Source of the DNA: an uncultured Clostridia bacterium | GTDB taxonomy: Bacteria; Bacillota; Clostridia; Oscillospirales; Oscillospiraceae | Assembly: GCA_946542465.1 (NCBI GenBank) | Contig: CAMNKQ010000003.1 | Span: 1-44,347 of the forward strand | Reading direction: 5' to 3' | Length of the DNA: 44,347 nucleotides | In this document: piece after piece, positions 8,815 to 16,834 of the stretch | How the letters are laid out: each line of letters starts with the position of its first letter | Numbering within the stretch: the first letter of the stretch is position 1 | Made by a program: the position numbers and the translations under genes | Notes under the pieces: model-generated | Told to the model about the DNA's origin: nothing | The model's database searches: none | The model's input: only the letters and a program-made list of their open reading frames with translations

Positions 8815-10091
8815 TGAGACGACTGCTTCCTCTTTTTCTCTGTCTTGTGCTCCTGCTGAGCGCCTGCGGCGCCGCCGCAGGGAGCGGCGATGGGCAGCAG
8901 ACCCGCATTGTCCTCAACGGGAATTCGGCCTCCGTCACCGGCGGCGGCGTGAAGGTCAGCGGCTCTGTGATCAGCATCGGCGCGGGCGGTTCTTACATCG
9001 TGAGCGGCACGCTGGACGATGGGCAGCTGGTCGTGGACACCGGGGACGAGGCCATGGACGTCTGGCTCACGCTGGATAACGCCTCCATCTCTAACCGCAG
9101 CGGCGCGGCCCTCTATGTAAAGCAGGCCAAGAACCTCTATCTCTCCACCCTCAGCGGGACGAAAAACCGCCTGGTCTCCGGCACGGAGGCCGATATGGCC
9201 GCCTATGACGGCACCCAGGACGGGGCGGCCCTCTTCTCCGAGGACGATCTGAAGCTCTCCGGCGAGGGCGAGCTGGAGATCCTGGGCTATCTCAACAACG
9301 GCCTCACCTGCAAGGACGACCTGGACATCGAGGGCGGCAGCCTCCGGGTGCAGGCGGCGGGCAACGGCCTGCGCGGCTCCGAATCCGTGGAGATCAAGGG
9401 CGGCGCGGTGGCGGTGATCGCCGGCAACGACGGCATCAAGTCCAGCTCCGCCAAGAAGGCGGGCAAGGGCTATGTCGCCATTTTGGGCGGCGCGGTGACG
9501 GTCTCGGCCCAGGGCGACGGCATCGGCGCGGAGACGGAGCTCACGGTCTCGGGCGGCGCTCTCAGCGTGGAAGCGCTGGGCGACGGCTTTGCCCGGAGCA
9601 GCAAGGCCCTCAAGGCCAACACCGCCCTCACGATCTCGGGCGGCAATCTGGCGCTCAGCGCCATTGAGGACGCGGTCAGCTGCGCCGGAAACATCCAGAT
9701 CAGCGGCGGCGTGATCCGCGTGCAGTCCGAAAACGACGGCCTCCAGGCCGGGGAAAAGGGCAGCGGTCTGGGTGATATCACGGTGAGCGGCGGCGATCTG
9801 GCCGTCAGCGCCGTGCGCCGGGCCCTGAACGCCCGGGGCAGGTTCACGGTGAGCGGCGGCACGGTCTGCGCTTTTATCGGCACCGAGAAGCAGGCTCTGC
9901 CCGAGGGGCAGCGCTGTCTGCTCCAGTCTCTCTCCGGCAGCGCCGGGGATCGCCTGACGCTGGACGGCACAGATTTGAACGCCGAAGCCGCCTTCCCCTA
10001 TGTCTCCCTGCTCTTCACGAGCGACGCGCTCCCCAGCGGCTCCCACGAGCTCTCCAACGGCGGCCGGACGCTGACGTACCGTGTGGATTAG
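8814..10091 (+). CDS. Cthe_2159/DUF4353-like carbohydrate-binding beta-helix lipoprotein
   Basis: Lipobox LLLSAC; repeated short units such as VSGGALSVEALGDGF, ISGGNLALSAIEDAVSC; start overlaps the DUF4956 stop (ATGA). Confidence 0.85.
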   Translation: MRRLLPLFLCLVLLLSACGAAAGSGDGQQTRIVLNGNSASVTGGGVKVSGSVISIGAGGSYIVSGTLDDGQLVVDTGDEAMDVWLTLDNASISNRSGAALYVKQAKNLYLSTLSGTKNRLVSGTEADMAAYDGTQDGAALFSEDDLKLSGEGELEILGYLNNGLTCKDDLDIEGGSLRVQAAGNGLRGSESVEIKGGAVAVIAGNDGIKSSSAKKAGKGYVAILGGAVTVSAQGDGIGAETELTVSGGALSVEALGDGFARSSKALKANTALTISGGNLALSAIEDAVSCAGNIQISGGVIRVQSENDGLQAGEKGSGLGDITVSGGDLAVSAVRRALNARGRFTVSGGTVCAFIGTEKQALPEGQRCLLQSLSGSAGDRLTLDGTDLNAEAAFPYVSLLFTSDALPSGSHELSNGGRTLTYRVD

Positions 10092-10127
10092 GCATCGCAT
10101 CAGGCATCAGGCAATAAGGCAATAGAA

Positions 10128-10159
10128 AACAGGGGCGGAAATCCGTCCCTGTTGTTTTT
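10128..10159 (+). terminator. Rho-independent terminator of the CotH operon
   Basis: aacaggggcgga-aa-tccgtccctgtt followed by gttttt; near-identical hairpin at 28463-28493. Confidence 0.8.
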
Positions 10160-10192
10160 ATGCGTCGATGGGATTCCTGTCGTAGGGGCAAT

Positions 10193-11053
10193 TCACGCAT
10201 CTCCCGTTTTTATCGATTCTCCCGCCAGGACGCGGGCGATCTCCCGGGCGACGCCGCAATCCTCATTGCTCTCGCAGACGGCGTCCGCCGCGGCCTTCAC
10301 GTCCTCCCCCGCGTTGGCCATGGCCACGCCGCGCCCGGCGGCGCGCAGCAGGGAGATATCGTTCGTGCCGTCGCCAAAGCTCAGGCAGTCGGCCGGCGCG
10401 ATGCCCAGCACCTCGCAGAGGGCCAGAAGGCCGTTGCCCTTCCCGGCGCGCACACTGTTGAGCTCCACATTATTGCTGACCGAGGTGGTGGCGCAGATCT
10501 CGGGGAAGAACTCGGAGAAGTGGGCGATGGTCTCCAGGCGCAGGGCGTTGTCCTCGGGTTTAAAGTAAAACTGGATCTTCTGCAGCGGCTCCCCATGCTC
10601 CCGGAGCGTCTCCTTCAGATCCGGCACCCGGATGCGCAGCTTATCCACCAGCTTGCGGATCTCCGGTTCCCGGGCAAAATAGACCGGCACCTGCTCGTAG
10701 GCGCTCTGGCTGATCCAGCCCACATCGTTCTGGTAGCAGTCATAGATGACGGGCAGCGTGTCCAAATGGTCCATGACCCGCAGGGCCAGGTCCAGGGAGA
10801 TGTCGCCCCGGTAGAGGGTCTTCTCCTCCTGCGTGTCGTAGACCAGGGCGCCGTTGGAGAGGATGTAATAACGGATGAAAGGGAGGGCCTTCAGCTCCTC
10901 CGGGATGCCGCGCAGGATCCGCCCCGTGGCGGGGACGATGTGCACGCCGCGCTCGGCGGCGCGGCACAGCGCGTTCCGGTTTTCCTCCGGGAGGCGCTTG
11001 GCGTTATCCAGCAGCGTCCCGTCCAGATCAAAGGCAATCAGTTTGCAGTCCAT
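10193..11053 (-). CDS. Cof-type HAD-IIB family hydrolase
   Basis: MDCKLIAFDLDGTLLDNAKRLPEENRNAL...SFGDGTNDISLLRAAGRGVAMANAGEDVKAAAD. Confidence 0.93.
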   Translation of the reverse strand: MDCKLIAFDLDGTLLDNAKRLPEENRNALCRAAERGVHIVPATGRILRGIPEELKALPFIRYYILSNGALVYDTQEEKTLYRGDISLDLALRVMDHLDTLPVIYDCYQNDVGWISQSAYEQVPVYFAREPEIRKLVDKLRIRVPDLKETLREHGEPLQKIQFYFKPEDNALRLETIAHFSEFFPEICATTSVSNNVELNSVRAGKGNGLLALCEVLGIAPADCLSFGDGTNDISLLRAAGRGVAMANAGEDVKAAADAVCESNEDCGVAREIARVLAGESIKTGDA

Positions 11054-11171
11054 AGCGTTTTTCCTGTTCTTATCGTGATTTTTCTATTATGGCCCGATTT
11101 CGGAGCTTTGGCAAGCTTTTTCTTGCACCCGGAGTCTCCGCAAAAAACTTTCCGGATTTACTAATTTACTC

Positions 11172-11200
11172 TTGCAAAGTGGCGGGGAATCGTGTATCAT
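11172..11200 (+). promoter_or_regulatory. Promoter of the TAXI-TRAP operon
   Basis: TTGCAA, 17-nt spacer, TATCAT. Confidence 0.6.
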
Positions 11201-11258
11201 TAACAGCGAACTAATTCGTCAAGAATTGTATACACGTATACCAAAGGAGGAACTACTT

Positions 11259-12239
11259 ATGAAGAAGATTTTTGCTCTTGCTCTGGCCCTGTGCCTGGTT
11301 CTGGCCTTGGGCGTCACCGCTCTGGCCGACGACGCCATCGCCCCCAAGGACGGCGGCTCCAAGCTGACCTTCACCACCGGCGGCGAGGCCGGCACCTATT
11401 TTGGCTTCGGCGGCGTCATGGCCCAGAAGGTCAGTGAGGTCACCAGCTCCACCGTCACCGCCATCACCTCCGGCGGCTCCGCTGCCAACATCGACGCTCT
11501 GGATATGGGCGATGCGCAGCTGGGCTTCTCCCAGTCCGACGTGCTGTCCTATGCCTACGCCGGCACCCGCTCCTTCGAGGATCTGGGCGCGATCGACAGC
11601 TTCTCCATCGTCGCCCCGCTGTACATGGAGCAGGTTCAGATCGTCACCCTGAACCCGGAGATCAAGACCGTGGCCGACCTGGCCGGCAAGTCCGTCTCCA
11701 TCGGTGCCGCCGGTTCCGGCGTGTACTTCAATGCCATCGACGTTCTGGGCGCCTATGACCTGACCGAAGACGACATCAAGCCCACCTACCAGTCCTTCGC
11801 CGACAGCGTTGAGGCCCTGCAGGACGGTCAGATCGACGCCGCCTTCATCGTGGCCGGCGCTCCCACCACCGCCGTCACCTCCCTGGCCACCACCAACGAC
11901 GTGTACCTGGTCAGCCTGGACGACGAGCACATCGACGCCCTGATCGAGGAGTCCCCCTTCTACGCCAAGGCCGTCATTGAGGCCGACACCTATGGCATGC
12001 CCGAGGACGCCACCACCGTGGCCGTCAGCGCGGTCGTCATCGCTTCCAACGACGTGGCCGACGCGGACGTGTACAACTTCCTCTGCGGCGTGTTCGAGAA
12101 CCTGGACGATCTGGCCAAGGCCCACGACAAGGCCAAGGAGCTGAGCCTGGAGTTCGCCTCCTCCTTCGTCGGCGTGCCCTATCACCCCGGTGCCGTCCAG
12201 TACTTTGCCGACAAGGGCATTGAGGTCCCCGCCGAATAA
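11259..12239 (+). CDS. TAXI family TRAP transporter solute-binding subunit
   Basis: Signal peptide; LTFTTGGEAGTYFGFGGVMAQKVSE...GGSAANIDALDMGDAQLGFSQSD; ccaaaggaggaact RBS. Confidence 0.93.
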   Translation: MKKIFALALALCLVLALGVTALADDAIAPKDGGSKLTFTTGGEAGTYFGFGGVMAQKVSEVTSSTVTAITSGGSAANIDALDMGDAQLGFSQSDVLSYAYAGTRSFEDLGAIDSFSIVAPLYMEQVQIVTLNPEIKTVADLAGKSVSIGAAGSGVYFNAIDVLGAYDLTEDDIKPTYQSFADSVEALQDGQIDAAFIVAGAPTTAVTSLATTNDVYLVSLDDEHIDALIEESPFYAKAVIEADTYGMPEDATTVAVSAVVIASNDVADADVYNFLCGVFENLDDLAKAHDKAKELSLEFASSFVGVPYHPGAVQYFADKGIEVPAE

Positions 12240-12263
12240 GAAAGCGGCTGTGTAAACGTTTTT

Positions 12264-12300
12264 CACACGGCCCGCATCCCACCCGGATGCGGGCCGCGTG
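12264..12300 (+). promoter_or_regulatory. Intercistronic hairpin between TAXI SBP and permease genes, no T-tract
   Basis: cacacggcccgcatcc-cаccc-ggatgcgggccgcgtg, one mismatch. Confidence 0.75.
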
Positions 12301-12349
12301 AGCTTCTATCTCCTGTTAAGATTCTGTGTAGAAAGGAGAGATATGCCCC

Positions 12350-14305
12350 ATGGCCAAGAACAAAGCGAAACAGACGGACGTGCCCGTCAGCGCGGAAGAG
12401 CTGATGAAGAAATACGACCGGGAATCCAACGTCCGCATCTGGGAAGGCGTGCCGGGTAAGGTCATCCGCTGTCTCTGCGCGGCCTTCTCCCTGTACTGCA
12501 TCTGGGTAACGCTGTTCAGCACCATGATGCCGGAGGAAAAGCTCAACCTCTTCCTCGGCATTGTTTTGATCCTCGGCTATCTCAACTACCCCATCAGCAA
12601 GAAGAACGTGCGCCCCAACCGTCTGCCCTGGTATGACATTCTCATCATGATTCTGGGCGCCATCCCCTTCTTTTACTGTGCGATCAACGCCCATCCCATC
12701 ATCAAGCTGGCCGCCCGCGTGACCCGCGACCCGAAGATGGTGGTCATGGCGATCCTGGCCATGCTGGCCTATATGGAGCTCTGCCGCCGCTGTGTCGGCG
12801 TGCCCATCCTCTGCGTGGTGGGCGTGCTGCTGGTCTACGCCTTTGTCAACGTCCGCTTCGGCAAGGTGATCTATGACCTGTTCTTCACCACCACCGGCAT
12901 GATGGGCACCCCCATCAACGTCTGCGCCAAGTACATCGTCGTCTTTATCATCTTCGGGGCCTTCCTCGAACGGACCGGCATCTCCAATTTCTTCATCAAC
13001 CTTGCCAACTCCATTGCGGGCGCGTCCTCCGGCGGCCCGGCCAAGGTGGCGGTCATCTCCTCCGCCCTCTGCGGCATGGTGTCCGGCTCCTCTGTGGGCA
13101 ACACGGTCACCACCGGCTCGGTCACGATCCCGATGATGAAGCGCACCGGCTACAAGCCGGAGTTTGCCGGCGCCGTCGAGGCGGCCGCCTCCACCGGCGG
13201 ACAGATCATGCCCCCCATCATGGGCGCGGCGGCCTTCCTGATGGCCGAGTACATGGGCATCCCCTACGGCCAGGTGGCCCTGAAGGCGATCCTCCCGGCG
13301 GTGCTGTACTTCGCCGGCATCTACATCGCCGTCCACCTGGAGGCCCGGAAGCTGGGCCTGAAGGGCATTCCCAAGGAGGAACTGCCCCGCTTCCGCCAGT
13401 TGCTGCCGAAGGTGTATCTGCTGCTGCCGCTCGTTGTGCTGGTCTGGCTGGTTGCCACCAACAAGCACACCATGCAGTTCTCCGCCGCCGTGGCCATCGG
13501 CATCACCATTCTGGTGGGCCTGTACAACAATCTGGTCACCCTGGCCACCAAGAGCGAGGACAAGAGCGACAACCTGACGCTCACCAAGTTTGTCGACGCG
13601 CTGGAGGCCGGCGCCAAGAGCTGCATCACCGTTGCCGTGGCCTGTGCCATGGCCGGTCTGGTGGCGGGCTCCGTGACCTCCACGGGTCTGGCCTCCAAGC
13701 TCATCACCGCTGTGGTCACCATCTCCCGCGGCCATGTGATGGTCGCCCTGCTGCTGACCATGCTCTGCTGCATCGTGCTGGGCATGGGCGTGCCCACCAC
13801 CGCCAACTACTGCATCATGGCCTCCACCTGCGCCCCGATCCTCATCACCATCGGCGTGCCCCAGGTGGCCGCCCACTTCTTCGTGTTCTACTTCGGCATC
13901 GTGGCGGATATCACGCCGCCGGTGGCCCTGGCCGCCTACGCCGGCTCCGCCATCGCCAAGGCCCCACCCATGAAGACCGCCTTCAACGCCTCGAAGCTGG
14001 CCATCGCGGCCTTCATCGTGCCCTATATCTTCGCCATGAACCCGGCGATGCTGCTCATCGACACCACGCCCTTGCAGGTGGTGATTGTCGTCGCCACCTC
14101 GATTATCGGCATCTTTGGCGTGGCCGCCGGTCTCAACGGCTATCTGTATAAGCCGATGAACCCGCTGATCCGCATCGTCCTGATTGCGGCGGGCCTGCTG
14201 ATGATGGACCCGACCGTGACCACGGACCTCATTGGCATCGTGCTGATGGCCGCCGTCGTCCTCTGGCTCCACACCGGGAGCAAAAAGAAAGCGAAGGCTG
14301 TGTAA
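12350..14305 (+). CDS. TRAP transporter permease, fused 4TM/12TM type, TAXI-associated
   Basis: Long polytopic protein with SSALCGMVSGSSVGNTVTTGSVTIPMMKRTGYKPEFAGAVEAAASTGGQIMPPIMGAAAFLMAEY. Confidence 0.94.
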   Translation: MAKNKAKQTDVPVSAEELMKKYDRESNVRIWEGVPGKVIRCLCAAFSLYCIWVTLFSTMMPEEKLNLFLGIVLILGYLNYPISKKNVRPNRLPWYDILIMILGAIPFFYCAINAHPIIKLAARVTRDPKMVVMAILAMLAYMELCRRCVGVPILCVVGVLLVYAFVNVRFGKVIYDLFFTTTGMMGTPINVCAKYIVVFIIFGAFLERTGISNFFINLANSIAGASSGGPAKVAVISSALCGMVSGSSVGNTVTTGSVTIPMMKRTGYKPEFAGAVEAAASTGGQIMPPIMGAAAFLMAEYMGIPYGQVALKAILPAVLYFAGIYIAVHLEARKLGLKGIPKEELPRFRQLLPKVYLLLPLVVLVWLVATNKHTMQFSAAVAIGITILVGLYNNLVTLATKSEDKSDNLTLTKFVDALEAGAKSCITVAVACAMAGLVAGSVTSTGLASKLITAVVTISRGHVMVALLLTMLCCIVLGMGVPTTANYCIMASTCAPILITIGVPQVAAHFFVFYFGIVADITPPVALAAYAGSAIAKAPPMKTAFNASKLAIAAFIVPYIFAMNPAMLLIDTTPLQVVIVVATSIIGIFGVAAGLNGYLYKPMNPLIRIVLIAAGLLMMDPTVTTDLIGIVLMAAVVLWLHTGSKKKAKAV

Positions 14306-14323
14306 AACCCAGACAGCGTAAAG

Positions 14324-14352
14324 CACCCCCGCCGGGACTCCCGGCGGGGGTG
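14324..14352 (+). terminator. Hairpin terminator after the TRAP operon
   Basis: cacccccgccggg-act-cccggcgggggtg. Confidence 0.65.
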
Positions 14353-14376
14353 TTGTGCTGTTTACAGGGGCTGCCC

Positions 14377-14592
14377 TCAGCGTTTTCCGAAACGGGAGAA
14401 CAGGGCGTCGATCAGCAGGCTGATGACAAAGAAAATGGCGGTGTAGATCAGCAGGCGGGCCGTGACCTGAAACCAGAGGGGCCGCTCGCCGCCGGACAGC
14501 ACCAGGCTGCCGTCGTAATAGGCGATGATGAGCATCGCGATCGCAAAGGCCAGCGCCTCTGCCAGCTTACGGCCAAACGCTTTCATGGGCAC
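14377..14592 (-). CDS. Small membrane protein, 69-71 aa
   Basis: MPMKAFGRKLAEALAFAIAMLIIAYYDGSLVLSGGERPLWFQVTARLLIYTAIFFVISLLIDALFSRFGKR; two TM segments; ggggaggg upstream; GTG at 14592 or ATG at 14586. Confidence 0.6.
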   Translation of the reverse strand: MPMKAFGRKLAEALAFAIAMLIIAYYDGSLVLSGGERPLWFQVTARLLIYTAIFFVISLLIDALFSRFGKR

Positions 14593-14650
14593 TACCCTCC
14601 CCGGTCTGTTTTCCCTATCGTATCACAGGAACCGGGCCAAGACAAGAGAG

Positions 14651-14786
14651 GGAAAACGGATTGCCACAGCCCCTGACGGGGCTTCGCAATGACAGGAGGG
14701 AAGCTTTGCGCCCCATGTAGCGGCATCAGGCTTCCCCTTTGTCATTGCGAAGCCAGTGCGCACACTGGCTGTGGCAATCCGTTTTC
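14651..14786. repeat. Intergenic inverted-repeat element
   Basis: ggaaaacggattgccacagcc (14651-14671) is the reverse complement of ggctgtggcaatccgttttcc (14766-14786); inner cttcgcaatgac / gtcattgcgaag also inverted. Confidence 0.85.
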
Positions 14787-14788
14787 CT

Positions 14789-15583
14789 TTACTTGCTCTG
14801 TTTCCGTTTCAGCGTCAAATTGTCAGCGATCATGGCGATAAATTCACTATTGGTGGGCTTTCCCTTGATATTCGACACCGTGTAGCCGAAATACTTCTGC
14901 AGCACCTCGATGTCGCCCCGATCCCAGGCGACTTCAATGGCGTGGCGGATGGCGCGCTCGACGCGGGAGGGCGTGGTGTCGAACTTCTTGGCGACCTCGG
15001 GGTAGAGCACCTTGGTGACGGCGTTGATCATCTCCATGTCGTTGATGGTGAGGATGATCGCCTCGCGCAGATACTGATAGCCCTTGATGTGGGCGGGCAC
15101 ACCGATCTCATGGATCACGTCGGTGACCATGCTCTCCAGATCCGGCCCGCGCAGCGTCCGGTTCCAGACCGCGTTGCAATCCACACCGTCGGCGACCACA
15201 GAGCCGGCGTCCCGGCCCATGACCTGCCGCACGTGGGACAGCAGCACCGCGCTCTCGCAGGGCTTGGGCACGAAGTAGTCCGCACCAAGACTGGCGCAGT
15301 CCGTCACGACCTTGTTGTTGACAAAGCCGGAGAGCACGATCACGTGGCAGGCGAGGTTCTCCCGCCCCAGCTGGCGCAGCAGGCTCAGCCCATCCAACCG
15401 GGACAGCACCAGGTCCAGCAGCACCACGTCGGGCTCCCGGGTCTTGATAAGCTCCAGAGCCTCCTGGCCGTCGCCGGTGGCCGCGATCACGTCCATATCC
15501 CGTTCGCGGCTGAGCAGCTCGGTCATCATCTTGCAGAAATCCGGGTTCGGGTCGGCGAGCAGAATGCGAATTTTGGTTTCCAT
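14789..15583 (-). CDS. spo0A: Sporulation transcription factor Spo0A
   Basis: Receiver domain [16 protein letters not shown]...[22 protein letters not shown]-binding domain [20 protein letters not shown]...[19 protein letters not shown]...FIAMIAD. Confidence 0.97.
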   Translation of the reverse strand: METKIRILLADPNPDFCKMMTELLSRERDMDVIAATGDGQEALELIKTREPDVVLLDLVLSRLDGLSLLRQLGRENLACHVIVLSGFVNNKVVTDCASLGADYFVPKPCESAVLLSHVRQVMGRDAGSVVADGVDCNAVWNRTLRGPDLESMVTDVIHEIGVPAHIKGYQYLREAIILTINDMEMINAVTKVLYPEVAKKFDTTPSRVERAIRHAIEVAWDRGDIEVLQKYFGYTVSNIKGKPTNSEFIAMIADNLTLKRKQSK

Positions 15584-15695
15584 AATTTTTCCTCCCGTGT
15601 ATGCGATGTCGGAGCGATTCTGAACAAATCGAAGCGGATTCATCGTAATCTCGGAATAAATTTACCACAGCAAGAACGAGAACAAGGTAAAACGC

Positions 15696-15809
15696 TGTCG
15701 AATCACGCAAGCTATTTGTTGACATAATATGGCGTGCTTCGACAAAATGCAAGGGGATTTTCCCAAATTCGAAGCTTTTATTTTTAAAACCGTGTCGAAT
15801 TTTGTCGAA
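15696..15809 (-). promoter_or_regulatory. Cluster of four putative Spo0A boxes upstream of spo0A
   Basis: TGTCGAA at 15696-15702, TTCGACAAAA at 15738-15747, TGTCGAA at 15793-15799, TTTTGTCGAA at 15800-15809. Confidence 0.75.
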
Positions 15810-15880
15810 TATCCAGAAAAAGCCATTTGCTGACAAAAAAACAGGTGCGCCGACGGAAAAAGGGGCCGGCGCACAGCGCT

Positions 15881-16156
15881 GTAATACTAATCCTTGATAG
15901 AAAGCTGACTTGTAATTCTGAGCAGAAATTGCGCCAGACAAGGCGGCTTTCGCAGAGCATAATGGAGATATATGGTCAAGGAAAGGGCTCCCATCAAAGC
16001 GTCTGCTTTGATGGGAAGAGGAGGCACAGCGAAGGGAGCGAGCTTTCGTGATGCTTCACGGAAGCGAGACGATCCGAAGCTTGTGCCGACGAAACGCCGT
16101 ATGGCGCAATTCATGCCAGAAGGACTGTCAGGTTTTTATTAAGGGTTAGTATAATA
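15881..16156. mobile_element. MITE-like non-coding element (~276 bp)
   Basis: Imperfect TIRs: GTAATACTAATCCTTGATAGAAAGCTGAC...AAATTGCGCC vs reverse complement of other end TTATACTAACCCTTAATAAAAACCTGAC...GAATTGCGCC; no long ORF; internal hairpin tcccatcaaagc-gtct-gctttgatggga (15989-16016). Confidence 0.7.
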
Positions 16157-16164
16157 TGCCTTTG

Positions 16165-16698
16165 TCAGGGCTCGCCGGCGAGGAGCTGGAAGCTCTCGTA
16201 ATGGTCGCCGGTGTAGTAGATCAGGCCGTCGTTGGAGAAGATCAGCCGCTCGGCCCCGCGGGAGCGCTTGCCGAGGGTGTTGATGTCACACTCGGTCCAC
16301 TTTCGCCCGGAGGCTTTGGGGAGCAGGCCCTCGTAGTTGCCGAAGTAGTCCCCGCCGATGCACTTGCCGGGAGCGACCTTCTCCAGCGAACCGCCCTCCC
16401 AGCCCAGGGCCTGGGCCTGCTTCTTGGTGATGAAGTTGGAGGGGAGGTGCCCGTATTGCAGCAGATAGGCGCAGACGTCCTCGGCCGTGGTATAGCTGCC
16501 GTCCTCATCCAGGGACGAAGAGGGCGTCTCCTCCTGCAGCGCCTCGGTGATCGTCTCCTCGACGGCCTCCGTGACCGTCTCGACCATCGGCGAGAGAGTG
16601 GGCTGCCCGGACTCCATCGGGACGAGACCATAATGATAAACCAGCGCCAGCAGAATCAGAACCAGCAGCAGGGGTAAGAGCTTGGAGCGCTTCTTCAC
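16165..16698 (-). CDS. Exported or membrane-anchored barnase-family guanyl-specific ribonuclease
   Basis: N-terminal hydrophobic segment; YTTAEDVCAYLLQYGHLPSNFITKKQAQALGW...APGKCIGGDYFGNYEGLLPKASGRKWTECDIN...ERLIFSNDGLIYYTGDHYESF aligns with barnase, including Glu73/Arg87/His102 equivalents. Confidence 0.92.
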   Translation of the reverse strand: MKKRSKLLPLLLVLILLALVYHYGLVPMESGQPTLSPMVETVTEAVEETITEALQEETPSSSLDEDGSYTTAEDVCAYLLQYGHLPSNFITKKQAQALGWEGGSLEKVAPGKCIGGDYFGNYEGLLPKASGRKWTECDINTLGKRSRGAERLIFSNDGLIYYTGDHYESFQLLAGEP

Positions 16699-16775
16699 AG
16701 AGAGGCCGCCTTTCCTGTAAAATATATATTGTATTTTACCATGGCGGCGGGAAAAAGGGAAGAGCGGAAATCCGT

Positions 16776-16804
16776 TTTACAAACCGGGGCGGGGATGCTA
16801 TACT
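16776..16804 (+). promoter_or_regulatory. Promoter of rarA
   Basis: TTTACA, 17-nt spacer, TATACT. Confidence 0.6.
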
Positions 16805-16834
16805 ATAAAAAACGACCGAAACACGGAGAAGCCT

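Noticed and set aside
12263-14326. 687-aa minus-strand ORF opposite the TRAP permease
   Set aside because: His/Gly/Asp-rich antisense artefact; the plus-strand permease is clear.
14651-14786. Possible CRISPR or direct-repeat array
   Set aside because: Only one inverted pair with no regular spacers; no cas genes in the window.
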